Made by a program: the position numbers and the translations under genes. This document shows, piece by piece, positions 53,509 to 62,206 of a stretch of DNA of 64,000 nucleotides. The DNA is from Hymenobacter psoromatis (lineage in GTDB: Bacteria > Bacteroidota > Bacteroidia > Cytophagales > Hymenobacteraceae). The stretch is from NCBI RefSeq assembly GCF_020012125.1, contig NZ_JAIFAG010000003.1, positions 1 through 64,000 of the forward strand, read 5' to 3'. Position 1 is the stretch's first letter. Every line of letters begins with the position of its first letter. The notes beneath the pieces were generated by a model that did not search any database, had not been told where the DNA came from, and worked only from the letters and a program-made list of their open reading frames with translations.

Positions 53509-54066
53509 ATGCCAACTCACAACAATGAACAAATGAAGTATATACTTAAAAAACATCCAGACTTAGATTTCTTTGTTGGTCGTATGGGAGGCAGCATTGT
53601 ACCCACCAAACAAGACAAGTTCAAACCTGTGACCGGTTACGAATTAGTTATGGAAGAGGAAGATGGAAAAGTAAGCAAAGTCACTGACGAAGAGCTTTAC
53701 TTAAAGAAAAAAGGGCCTGATTCTACAAAGGATTTTGGTGAGGAACTGAAGCAGCTGATTAGAGGGTCAATGAGTTCTGAACACCCATATGCTAGCGATA
53801 TACCTGTGGAGGTGCTTATAAGTGTGGATATGAATGCAAAACGATTCAACGAGGTAGATGTCGATAACTTGGCTAAATATATTTTAGATTGCATGACTGG
53901 ATTGGTCTTTATTGATGATGCACAAGTTGTCAATCTTTATGTTAATAAGGATGTAAATGCGTTCATACCCCTGCACGGCTTCTTCATAGGGGTACGGCAA
54001 TTGAAGACCAAGGAGAGTTGGTTTAGCAACATCAAATTTGCGTATTTAGAAGAACTCTCTGAATAA
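53509..54066 (+). CDS. RusA-family Holliday-junction resolvase-like nuclease
   Basis: The 185-aa protein ends in the RusA motif: VEVLISVDMNAKR, then NEVDVDNLAKYILDCMTG (Asp117 and Asp119) and VFIDDAQVVNLYVNKDV (Asp136 and Asp137), the acidic residues that bind metal. The first 90 residues are an unusual N-terminal extension with Lys/Glu-rich segments. It would cut branched DNA; here it may serve recombination of the island. Start at 53509; an ATG at 53533 (MKYILKKHPDLD) is an alternative. The stop codon is inside a strong terminator hairpin. Confidence 0.8.
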   Translation: MPTHNNEQMKYILKKHPDLDFFVGRMGGSIVPTKQDKFKPVTGYELVMEEEDGKVSKVTDEELYLKKKGPDSTKDFGEELKQLIRGSMSSEHPYASDIPVEVLISVDMNAKRFNEVDVDNLAKYILDCMTGLVFIDDAQVVNLYVNKDVNAFIPLHGFFIGVRQLKTKESWFSNIKFAYLEELSE

Positions 54067-54108
54067 TAGAAGCGGCGACTGATGCCTCAGTCGCCGCTTC
54101 TATTATTC
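54061..54108. terminator. 22-bp perfect-stem terminator
   Basis: Arms of 22 bp, starting GAATAATAGAAGCGGC at 54061 and ending GCCGCTTCTATTATTC at 54108, match exactly around TGCC. It includes the stop codon of the RusA-like gene. The T-rich right flank allows termination, probably on both strands. Confidence 0.75.
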
Positions 54109-54123
54109 AAATTTCAAAACCTA

Positions 54124-54216
54124 CTTCGCCAGCAGCTCGCGATGGCCCAGGCGCTGCTGGAGGCCAAGGAAGACACGCTCAGCCTCCTGCGGGCGGGGCA
54201 TAACCGGCCGAACTGA
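54124..54216 (+). pseudogene. C-terminal remnant of an HTH/coiled-coil regulator
   Basis: The frame reads LRQQLAMAQALLEAKEDTLS and then LLRAGHNRPN before TGA, matching the end of the regulator at 33436-33906 (LLRASYNRPN). The N-terminal part is missing; the hairpin before it marks the breakpoint. This suggests a second, lost module of the same type was once here. Confidence 0.65.
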
Positions 54217-54430
54217 CTTTCCAAATAATTTTCTAATATATAATAATATATCTGTTTTCAATAGCAGGGGCCTTTCCGTTTAGTAGCACACGTTTGCGGC
54301 TATTGGAATTAGCAAATAAACTAGCCCATTAGTCGTACAGTACAGTATATTAGCTGCGTCTTTGGGAGTTATCATTTTCGCACATTCCGAAAGAATAGGT
54401 CAACCATTAATTCAGTTAGATAGCGTACTG

Positions 54431-55048
54431 ATGCCTCTTTTTACCGAAGAACTACTACGTGCTCGGGCTCAGCAAGATATACAATCAACCTCTAAGCTGT
54501 TTTCACGTAATATCATAAAGGGATTTATCAATGAGTCTATCAATGAGCAGCTCAAGGATACGAAGATCTATGACATCTTTCTATCTCACAGTACGGGAGA
54601 CAGCGAACAGATTTGGGGGCTTAAGCGCGAGTTGGAAGATTTAAACTACAGCGTTTACATCGATTGGATTGATGATGCACAGCTCGACAGAAGCAACGTC
54701 AATAAAGACACGGCCGATACCTTGCGAAAACGCATGAAATCGTGCAAATCGCTTTTTTATGCCTACTCAGTCAATGCTGCAAAATCCAAGTGGATGCCTT
54801 GGGAATTAGGCTACTTCGATGGCCTCAAGGAAAAGGCGGCTGTGTTGCCCATTCGCGCCAATAATATCGGTAACAGTGATGCGTACTCAGGCAGTGAATA
54901 CTTAAGCTTATACCCCTACATATCAATGGACAATAGTCTACAGGGTATGCCGACTTTGTGGGTTCACGAGAATCAGAAAAGCTTTATAGACTACGATTCT
55001 TGGGTTAGACACAATAAGAAACCAATTCAACGCCTCCTTCAAAGATGA
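54431..55048 (+). CDS. thsB1: Thoeris TIR-domain sensor (ThsB-like 1)
   Basis: The 205-aa protein has a short helical N-terminus (FTEELLRARAQQDIQ) and a TIR domain from about residue 45: YDIFLSHSTGDSEQIWGLKR, YSVYIDWIDDAQLDR, MKSCKSLFYAYSVNAAKSKW and the WELGYFDG motif with catalytic Glu125. In Thoeris, such proteins sense phage and make a cyclic ADP-ribose signal. The gene overlaps thsA by 4 bp (ATGA). A TTG at 54362 would lengthen the protein by 23 residues; the ATG at 54431 is preferred because the extra part looks unstructured. Confidence 0.85.
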   Translation: MPLFTEELLRARAQQDIQSTSKLFSRNIIKGFINESINEQLKDTKIYDIFLSHSTGDSEQIWGLKRELEDLNYSVYIDWIDDAQLDRSNVNKDTADTLRKRMKSCKSLFYAYSVNAAKSKWMPWELGYFDGLKEKAAVLPIRANNIGNSDAYSGSEYLSLYPYISMDNSLQGMPTLWVHENQKSFIDYDSWVRHNKKPIQRLLQR

Positions 55049-56475
55049 CACAGGACCAAGCTTCTTTTATAAGAAAATTCGTAGAGCACCTCTTTGAAGG
55101 AGATACCGCCATTTTCGCGGGAGCGGGCTTTTCGGTACCTGCTGGCTACGTCAACTGGAGTGAGCTGCTACGCGACATAGCTGATGAACTACGGCTGGAC
55201 ATTGACCAGGAAACCGACCTGATTACGGTGGCACAGTACCACCATACGCAGCGGGGTAGGCACGCGATAAACCATAAGATAGTAGCTGAATTCTCTGAGG
55301 AGGCGCGAGAAAGTGAAAACCACCGCATCCTCACGCGCCTACCAATCAGCACTATATGGACTACCAACTACGACCGCGTTATTGAGGATACCTATTCAAA
55401 AAACAAAAAGCGCCCCGACGTAAAGTACCGCAACGACCATTTCAGTGTAAACAAATCGAGGCGAGACGTCATCGTTTACAAGATGCATGGTGATGTGGAG
55501 GATGCCGATAATGCTGTCATCACTAAGTACGATTATCAGAACTACAACGTGACACATCAGCCATTTATCACGGCTCTTAGTGGCGACTTGGTTACTAAAA
55601 CATTCCTTTTCCTAGGTTTTAGTTTCACTGACCCCAACCTAGACTACATTCTAAGCCGGGTTCGGCGTGATTACGGACCAAATACTAAAAACCATTACTG
55701 TATTTTCAAACGCGTAAAGCTTGGCGACAAAGGTTCAGAAACCGAAAAGCAGTTTACCTACAACACTATTAAGCAAGAGCTTCTGCTAGAAGAGCTCCGT
55801 AGAAGCTACCGTATTTTCGCCGTACTCATAGACGATTATCCGGAGATAACTGTGATGCTTGCTGAAATTGAAACCCAGTACAAACAGAGAACGATTTTTA
55901 TTTCTGGTAGTGCCGCCACGTATGCCCCGCATACCCCAGAGCAGGGAGTAGGCTTCACACACAATCTTGCAAAATCCCTCATCCAGAAAAATTACACCGT
56001 CGTCAATGGTTTCGGCTTAGGCATTGGTAGCGCCGTTATCAATGGGGCGCTGGAAGCCATTTACGACGAGCCCACCAAGTACTCAGAAGACCAGCTCGTC
56101 CTGCGGCCGTTTCCCCAATTTGCCACTGGCGAAAAGACCCTTGGCGACCTATGGCAGGAGTATCGGCAGAAGATGATAAGCTACGCTGGCATCGCCATTT
56201 TTATCTTCGGCAACAAGGAAGTGAGTGGTGAGACTGTGAACGCACCTGGTGTATTGGCTGAATATGATATTGCCGTTAGCAAAGGGCTTTTTATCCTCCC
56301 CATCGGGGCTACTGGCTATCAAGCCAAAGTTATTTGGGATAGAGTAAAGGAGAGCTACAATGACCATTCTGCTACATTTTTAGCCGAGCTTGAAAAACTT
56401 CAAGATGAAACCCAGCCGCTCGACGCCCTCTTAACTACCATCACCAAAGTACTCACCCTCATAAATAAAAAGTAG
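55045..56475 (+). CDS. thsA: Thoeris effector ThsA (SIR2 and SLOG domains)
   Basis: The 476-aa protein has an N-terminal SIR2 NADase (IFAGAGFSVPAG at about 23-34, TTNYDRVIED with Asn108, VYKMHGDV with His148, and FLFLGFSFTDPNLDYIL) and a C-terminal SLOG domain from about residue 283 (TIFISGSAATYAPH, VVNGFGLGIGSAVINGALEA, GVLAEYDIAVSKGLFILPIG). In Thoeris the SLOG pocket binds the TIR-made signal and activates NAD+ depletion. The catalytic Asn and His are in place. It sits between two TIR-type genes, with 4-bp overlap upstream and 1 bp gap downstream, so all three are one operon. Confidence 0.93.
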   Translation: MTQDQASFIRKFVEHLFEGDTAIFAGAGFSVPAGYVNWSELLRDIADELRLDIDQETDLITVAQYHHTQRGRHAINHKIVAEFSEEARESENHRILTRLPISTIWTTNYDRVIEDTYSKNKKRPDVKYRNDHFSVNKSRRDVIVYKMHGDVEDADNAVITKYDYQNYNVTHQPFITALSGDLVTKTFLFLGFSFTDPNLDYILSRVRRDYGPNTKNHYCIFKRVKLGDKGSETEKQFTYNTIKQELLLEELRRSYRIFAVLIDDYPEITVMLAEIETQYKQRTIFISGSAATYAPHTPEQGVGFTHNLAKSLIQKNYTVVNGFGLGIGSAVINGALEAIYDEPTKYSEDQLVLRPFPQFATGEKTLGDLWQEYRQKMISYAGIAIFIFGNKEVSGETVNAPGVLAEYDIAVSKGLFILPIGATGYQAKVIWDRVKESYNDHSATFLAELEKLQDETQPLDALLTTITKVLTLINKK

Positions 56476-56476
56476 T

Positions 56477-56965
56477 ATGGCACGCCGCGTTTTTTTCAGT
56501 TTCCACTACAAACGCGACTCTCATAGAGTCGCGCAGATTCATGAATGTAACACAATTTCCGACCACTTCGAGAAAACCCCTTTTTTGAAAGGTTCCGAGT
56601 GGGAATCCATTGAGCGGCAAGGTGACAAAGCAATCCAAAATTGGATTGATAACCAGATGAAGGGATGTGGTGTAGTGGTAGTACTCGTTGGTCTTGAAAC
56701 GGCTAACCGCCGTTGGGTTAAATATGAAGTCGCTAAAGCCCATCAAGAAGATAGAGGCATTGTCTGTATCAATATGGCTGGCATGAAGAATTTGCTAAGC
56801 CAAACTGACTCAGCTGGACCTAGCCCGTTGCAGACAGTAGTTGACTCCAATGGCCGCTCCCTTGCCTCTCTCGGAAAGTATAAAACATACAGTTGGCTTG
56901 GCGATTTAGGCAGAAATAATGTAGACAAATGGATTGAGGAGGCGGCTGTAAATGCTGGTCGATAG
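56477..56965 (+). CDS. thsB2: Thoeris sensor of the DUF1863/MTH538 TIR-like type (ThsB-like 2)
   Basis: The 162-aa protein matches the TIR-like DUF1863 fold of classical ThsB: RRVFFSFHYKRDSHRVAQIH at the N-terminus, WIDNQMKGCGVVVVLVGLET, RRWVKYEVAKAHQEDRGIVC with the Glu of the active site, and an internal INMAGMKN strand. It differs in family from the TIR upstream, so the operon has two sensors for one effector, as known for multi-ThsB Thoeris loci. It starts 1 bp after thsA and is followed by a terminator. Confidence 0.88.
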   Translation: MARRVFFSFHYKRDSHRVAQIHECNTISDHFEKTPFLKGSEWESIERQGDKAIQNWIDNQMKGCGVVVVLVGLETANRRWVKYEVAKAHQEDRGIVCINMAGMKNLLSQTDSAGPSPLQTVVDSNGRSLASLGKYKTYSWLGDLGRNNVDKWIEEAAVNAGR

Positions 56966-56997
56966 ACAGGATACCCCCTTACTACATTCGCTCAGCT

Positions 56998-57041
56998 AAA
57001 TCAAAAGGCCCCTGTTGATACCAGCAGAGACCTTTTGATTT
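56998..57041. terminator. Terminator after the Thoeris operon
   Basis: AAATCAAAAGG (56998-57008) pairs exactly with CCTTTTGATTT (57031-57041) around 22 bp containing a short second stem (CTG/CAG). The symmetry gives a T-tract on either strand. Confidence 0.65.
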
Positions 57042-57205
57042 ATGAATCTTCATAAGAGCTGTGCTCTTTTGCCCTGTGACGCTTCTCCACTCGCCTCCCT
57101 AACAATTGCTGCCCCGCTGGCCCAAGTAATTCAAGCATCCACACCCCATTGGGGTACTCATGGTCATTGGCTAATGCGTAGCGGGGCCTACGCACCTGCC
57201 TACCC

Positions 57206-57484
57206 GTGGTGCTGCACCTGCACAAGTACCTGCCCCACGTCGCGCAATTAGCTGCCCTTACACGCCTGGCGCTGACAAGCAAAATCGGGCGCAAGACCTT
57301 TACCACGCTCAAGATTTACCAGGGCTTGCCTAAGTCCCAAGTAATGCTGGCCACCGGCCTCCAGACCGAAACCAGCTTTAACCGCTACCTAGGCATCGAC
57401 GAGGCGGAGCTGGTCGACAGCTTCAAAAAGACCGCGCGCAGGGTGGCGGAAAAGGGTGGCGGCTCAACGGTATCGGTGGCCTAA
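57206..57484 (+). pseudogene. C-terminal fragment of a tyrosine recombinase
   Basis: The frame reads LTSKIGRKTFTTLKIYQGLP, KSQVMLATGLQTETSFNRYL and GIDEAELVDSFKKTARRV, the catalytic end of a Bacteroidota-type integrase with the nucleophile Tyr in FNRYLGI. The N-terminal and core parts are missing. It belongs to the same integrase type as the N-terminal fragment at 40136-40490; the two may be halves of one gene separated by 17 kb. It lies 140 bp before site S4. Confidence 0.7.
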
Positions 57485-57622
57485 CGGAGCCATTCACAGA
57501 AATTAAAACCGCGCTGAATGCCCTGGTAAGGCACATTTAGTAGGCTACACTAGGCTACGGGTGTCAGATAAGTTCCGTCCAGACTTATCCTTTTATCACA
57601 TATTTACGTTGAAAATTTAAGT

Positions 57623-57656
57623 CTCAGTACGACAATGAATGATTATCGGTACTAAG
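57623..57656. promoter_or_regulatory. Recombinase-type site S4 (candidate attR)
   Basis: The right arm TTATCGGTACTAAG (57643-57656) is identical to that of S2 and in the same orientation; the left arm (CTCAGTACGACAA) is degenerate, with a 7-bp spacer. It lies just upstream of the type I restriction operon. Confidence 0.5.
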
Positions 57657-57755
57657 TTGAGAGCGGAGTCAAAGAACCATTTCCCCAAAGTAGCTCCCTA
57701 AGGGCCGGGGTCATAGTCGTGGAGTACTTTAGCCTTCTGGTTTCTACTCACCCGA

Positions 57756-60599
57756 ATGCTTACCCCCGAACAACACGCCCGCCAGCTTATCGATGCGCAA
57801 CTCACTGCTGCCGGCTGGGTAGTGCAGGACTACAAGCAGCTGAACCTGGGCGCGGGTGCCGGCATCGCGGTGCGCGAATATCCCACGGCCTCCGGGCCAG
57901 CCGACTACGCGCTGCTCATCGACCGCCGGCTGGTGGGGATTGTGGAAGCCAAGAAGGAAGGCACCTCGCTCACGGCTGTGGCCGAGCAGACGGCCCGCTA
58001 CCAGGCCAGCGCTACTAAGCACGCGCCCCGCGTGGCCGACGAGTTACCCTTTGGCTACGAGGCCAACGGGCAGGAAATCCGCTTTGCCGACGCGCGCGAC
58101 CCGGAGCCGCGCTCGCGGCCGGTGTTCGGCTTTCACCGGCCCGAGACGCTGCGCGACTGGACCCGGCAGATTGGCACGCTGCGGGCGCGGCTGCGCACCC
58201 TGCCGGCCGTGCACACGGCCGGGCTGCGCGACTGTCAGATTGAAGCTCTTCGCAACCTCGACGTGAGTTTCAAGGACGACCGGCCGCGGGCGCTGATTCA
58301 GATGGCCACGGGCTCGGGTAAGACTTTTACGGCGGTGTCGTTCGTGTACCGGCTCATCAAGTTTGCGGGGGCCAAGCGGGTGCTGTTTCTGGTGGACCGG
58401 GGCAACCTGGGGCGGCAGACGTTGCAGGAATTTCAGCAGTACACGGCCCCTGATGATGGACGCAAGTTTACGGAGCTCTATAACGTGCAGCACCTGACTT
58501 CCAACCAGCTTGACACGGTGAGCAAGGTGACCATTACCACCATCCAGCGGCTGTATTCGATGCTGCGGGGCGAGGCGGAGTACGATGCGGGCAACGAGGA
58601 GCGGTCGGGCTTTGAGCTGAATACCGACGCGCCGCAGCGGCCCCGCGAGGTGGCCTACAACCCGGCCGTGCCACCCGAGGCCTACGACTTCGTGGTGATT
58701 GACGAGTGCCACCGCTCCATCTACAACGTGTGGCAGCAGGTGCTGGAGTACTTCGATGCCCACCTCATCGGCCTCACGGCCACGCCGGCCAAGCAAACCT
58801 TTGGCTTCTTCAACCAGAACCTGGTGATGGAGTACAGCCACGAGCGGGCCGTGGTGGACGGCGTGAACGTGGGCTCCGACGTGTTTCGTATCCAGACCGA
58901 AATCACGGCGCGCGGGGCCCGCATCGAGAAGGGCAGCGCCGTGAAGCTAATGGAGCGCCAGACCCGCAAGCGCCGCTGGGAAACCCTCGACGACGACCTC
59001 GTGTACTCCGCTACCCAGCTCGACCGCTCGGTAACGGCCCCCGACCAGATTCGGACGGTGCTGGCCGAGTGGAAGGCCCTCCTGTTTACGGAGCTGTTTC
59101 CGGGCCGCAGCATCGTGCCCAAAACCCTCATTTTTGCCAAGAGCGACCACCACGCCGACGAGATTGTGGAGCTGGTGCGCGAGCTCTTTGGCAAGGGCAA
59201 CGACTTCTGCAAAAAGATTACCTACGGGGCCGAGGAAAACGCCGATACGCTCATCCGCAAGTTTCGCAACGAGTACAACCCGCGCGTGGCCGTGACGGTG
59301 GACATGATTTCGACCGGCACCGACATCAAGCCCCTGGAGTGCCTCATTTTTCTGCGCGACGTGCGCAGCCGGGTGTATTTCGACCAGATGAAGGGGCGCG
59401 GCACCCGCGTCATCAACACCTCCGATTTGATGGCCCTGAACCCCGGCACCGAGCCGGGGGCCGAGGCCAAAACCCGCTTCGTGCTGGTGGACGCCGTGGG
59501 CGTGACCGACTCGGTGAAGAAGGACACCGAGAGCGTAGAGCGCGTGCCCGGCGGCCTGGGCTTCGAGCGGCTGCTGCACGCCGTGGCCCTGGGCAACCAC
59601 GAGCCCGCCCAGCTGCGCAGCCTGGCCACCCGCCTGGCCCGCCTCGACCGCCAGCTCACGCCCGACGACCGCGCCGCCGTGGCGGCCCAGACCCAGGGCA
59701 CGGCCACCGTGCAGCAGCTCGCCGCCCGCCTCTACGATGCTGTGGACCCCGTGCGCCAGGAAGCCGAGGCCCTGCGCCTGGCCACCGCCGAAGCCCACGC
59801 CGCCGGCCAGCCCGCCCCCGGCGAGCCGGGCGCGGCCCTCACCGAGCCGACCGACGCCCACTGGCAGCAGGCCGTGCAGGCCCTCACCGCGCGGGCCGTG
59901 CACCTCTTCGACGACCCGGCCCTGCGCACGCTGCTGGCCAAGGTGCACGCCCAGCACGACCTCGTGATTGACCTGGTGAGCAAAGACCAGGTGCTGAGCG
60001 CCGGCTACGAAAGCCAGACCTCGCCCGAGGCCGCGCAGGCGGCCCTGGCCCAGGCGCGCATCGACAAGTTTCAGGCGTTTATTGCGGCGCACAAGGACGA
60101 AATCACGGCCTTGCAGCTGCTGCACAACCAGCCCTACGCCCGCCGGGCCGTCACCTTCGCCCAGATTCGGGAGCTGGCCCTGGCCCTGCGCCTCGACAAC
60201 CCCCAGCTGACACCCGAAAGCCTCTGGGCCGCCTACGAGCAGCTCGAAAAGGCGCGGGTGCGCGGGGCCGGCCCCCGCACGCTGCTCACCAACCTCATCA
60301 GCCTGGTGCGCTTCGCCCTGCACCAGACCGACACGCTCACCGCCTACCCCCTCACCGTGGACGAGCGGTTTGGGGCCTGGCTCGCCCAGGCGCAGCAGGC
60401 CGGCCGCGCCTTTACCGCCGAGCAGCAGCGCTGGCTGGGCATGATGAAGGAGAAGGTGGCCACCTCCCTGAGCGTGGAGGCCGAAGACTTCACCCTACCC
60501 CCCTTCGTGGACCAGGGCGGCTACGCCCGCGCCCGCCAGGTGTTCGGGGCTGATTTGCAGGCTATTGTGGATGAATTGAACGAGGCACTGGCCGCGTAA
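57756..60599 (+). CDS. hsdR: Type I restriction enzyme R subunit (HsdR)
   Basis: The 947-aa motor and nuclease subunit has an N-terminal PD-(D/E)XK domain (Asp50 in ADYALLI, Glu64 and Lys66 in VEAKKE), a helicase core with Walker A MATGSGKT (183-190), IDECHRS (about 315), GLTATP and, in the second RecA domain, TVDMISTGTDI and KGRGTRVI. The C-terminal EcoEI-type region is long and Ala-rich. It uses ATP to translocate DNA and cut far from the recognition site. The frame is intact. It is the first gene of the operon, followed by hsdS after 17 bp. Confidence 0.95.
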   Translation: MLTPEQHARQLIDAQLTAAGWVVQDYKQLNLGAGAGIAVREYPTASGPADYALLIDRRLVGIVEAKKEGTSLTAVAEQTARYQASATKHAPRVADELPFGYEANGQEIRFADARDPEPRSRPVFGFHRPETLRDWTRQIGTLRARLRTLPAVHTAGLRDCQIEALRNLDVSFKDDRPRALIQMATGSGKTFTAVSFVYRLIKFAGAKRVLFLVDRGNLGRQTLQEFQQYTAPDDGRKFTELYNVQHLTSNQLDTVSKVTITTIQRLYSMLRGEAEYDAGNEERSGFELNTDAPQRPREVAYNPAVPPEAYDFVVIDECHRSIYNVWQQVLEYFDAHLIGLTATPAKQTFGFFNQNLVMEYSHERAVVDGVNVGSDVFRIQTEITARGARIEKGSAVKLMERQTRKRRWETLDDDLVYSATQLDRSVTAPDQIRTVLAEWKALLFTELFPGRSIVPKTLIFAKSDHHADEIVELVRELFGKGNDFCKKITYGAEENADTLIRKFRNEYNPRVAVTVDMISTGTDIKPLECLIFLRDVRSRVYFDQMKGRGTRVINTSDLMALNPGTEPGAEAKTRFVLVDAVGVTDSVKKDTESVERVPGGLGFERLLHAVALGNHEPAQLRSLATRLARLDRQLTPDDRAAVAAQTQGTATVQQLAARLYDAVDPVRQEAEALRLATAEAHAAGQPAPGEPGAALTEPTDAHWQQAVQALTARAVHLFDDPALRTLLAKVHAQHDLVIDLVSKDQVLSAGYESQTSPEAAQAALAQARIDKFQAFIAAHKDEITALQLLHNQPYARRAVTFAQIRELALALRLDNPQLTPESLWAAYEQLEKARVRGAGPRTLLTNLISLVRFALHQTDTLTAYPLTVDERFGAWLAQAQQAGRAFTAEQQRWLGMMKEKVATSLSVEAEDFTLPPFVDQGGYARARQVFGADLQAIVDELNEALAA

Positions 60600-60616
60600 G
60601 GAGTTGTTAGAATATT

Positions 60617-62194
60617 ATGGAAGAGAAAGCAGAATTGCCGCAAGGCTGGGTTTGGACGACTATTAGCCAAATCGGAAAAACTGTTACTGGTAACACTCCA
60701 AGTACAAGCAAGCCGGAATTTTACGGAGGTAGCATACCCTTTTTCAAACCCAGCGACTTGGGCTCAGGCTATGCGTTAACCGAAGCTGAAACGAATTTGA
60801 CCGAAGCCGGTGCGCACTCCGTCAGGGTTTTACCAGCAGAATCAATTCTTGTTACTTGCATTGGCGCTACGATTGGAAAGACTGGTTTTGCGAAAGTTGC
60901 CGGCACAACTAATCAGCAGATAAATGCGCTTGTTCCTGATACCTCTATCGTTCTGCCTCAGTTTGGGTATTTCGCATTCATCTCTCCCGTCCTTTTTCGG
61001 CAGATAATTGACAATGCTTCTTCTACGACGCTTCCAATTCTTAATAAGAGCAAATTTGAGGCGCTGAACTTCCCCCTACCCCCCCTACCCGAGCAGCGCC
61101 GCATCGTGGCGAAGCTGGAGGAGCTGTTCAGCCGGCTCGATGCGGGCGTGGCGGCCGTGCGCCGCAGCCAGGCCCTGCTGAAACGCTACCGCCAATCGGT
61201 GCTGCACGCGGCCGTGACCGGCGAGCTGACCCGCGCCTGGCGGGTAGCCCACCCTACCCCCCCCGAAACCGGCGAAGCCCTGCTCACCCGCATCCGCGCC
61301 GAGCGCCGGGCGCAGTGGGAAGCCGCTCAAGTCGCCAAGCGCGGCGGCCAGCTCCCGCTGAACGATGCCTGGAAATCGAAGTATGTGGAGCCCGAAATGC
61401 CCGATACCAGCGAGCTGCCGGAGCTGCCGGCGGGGTGGGTGTGGGCGAGTGTTGAGCAGCTTGGTAGAGTTGGAGACCAAACTGTTATGACAGGCCCATT
61501 TGGTACGTCTCTGGGCAGAGAAGATTTTATTAAAGACGGAATTCCTGTTCTAACAATTGGCTGCCTCACAGAACAGGGAATCAACTTGAATAAAGCAGTC
61601 CACATTAGCGAACAGAAAGCCACCGATTTAGAACGGTATCGGTTGTCGGTTGGTGACTTGCTTTTTTCGCGAATGGCCTCCGTTGGGCGTGCCGGCTTCG
61701 TTTCAGCAAGCTTTGAGGGGGCTTTTTTCAACTATCACATTATGCGGTTACGCCTCGCGAATCACATAATAAAGCCTCATTATTTTCTCTATTATGTTAG
61801 AGGTTCAGGTGAAGTTGTCAATTACCTAAAACGTGTAAATCACGGTGCTACAAGGGACGGAATAAACACAGAGCAGCTTCTAAACATGCCTGTTTGCCTA
61901 CCCCCCTTCGCCGAGCAAGCCGAAATTATAGCCGAAGTAGAGCGCCGCCTCACCGTGCTCGATGCCCTGAGCCAGACCCTCACCGCCGAGCTGAAACGCG
62001 CCGAGCGCCTGCGCCAGAGCCTGCTGCACCGGGCCTTCACCGGCCGCCTCGTGCCTCAGGATTCCACCGACGAGCCGGCCGCCGCCCTGCTGGCCCGGTT
62101 GCGCGCAGCCCCGGCCGCTGGTCCGGCCAAAGCCGCTGCCAAGGGCCCGCGCGGGCGCAAGGCCCCGGCCCAGCAAACTACTTTAGGGCTTTAG
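60617..62194 (+). CDS. hsdS: Type I restriction specificity subunit (HsdS)
   Basis: The 525-aa protein has two target-recognition domains (about residues 1-155 and 265-430), each starting LPQGWVWTT or LPAGWVWAS. They are separated by conserved helices (PLPPLPEQRRIVAKLEELFS and LPPFAEQAEIIAEVERRLTV) that set the spacing of the DNA half-sites. The recognition domains are visibly AT-richer than the GC-rich conserved helices, with sharp borders near 61070, 61440 and 61900, a sign of domain exchange. It guides both HsdR and the methyltransferase. The frame is intact. Confidence 0.95.
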   Translation: MEEKAELPQGWVWTTISQIGKTVTGNTPSTSKPEFYGGSIPFFKPSDLGSGYALTEAETNLTEAGAHSVRVLPAESILVTCIGATIGKTGFAKVAGTTNQQINALVPDTSIVLPQFGYFAFISPVLFRQIIDNASSTTLPILNKSKFEALNFPLPPLPEQRRIVAKLEELFSRLDAGVAAVRRSQALLKRYRQSVLHAAVTGELTRAWRVAHPTPPETGEALLTRIRAERRAQWEAAQVAKRGGQLPLNDAWKSKYVEPEMPDTSELPELPAGWVWASVEQLGRVGDQTVMTGPFGTSLGREDFIKDGIPVLTIGCLTEQGINLNKAVHISEQKATDLERYRLSVGDLLFSRMASVGRAGFVSASFEGAFFNYHIMRLRLANHIIKPHYFLYYVRGSGEVVNYLKRVNHGATRDGINTEQLLNMPVCLPPFAEQAEIIAEVERRLTVLDALSQTLTAELKRAERLRQSLLHRAFTGRLVPQDSTDEPAAALLARLRAAPAAGPAKAAAKGPRGRKAPAQQTTLGL

Positions 62195-62206
62195 AAACGC
62201 CGGATA

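Noticed and set aside
58706..60323. Long antisense and offset frames inside hsdR (58947-60323 minus, 58706-59971 plus)
   Set aside because: Low-complexity shadows of a clear HsdR reading frame with all motifs.
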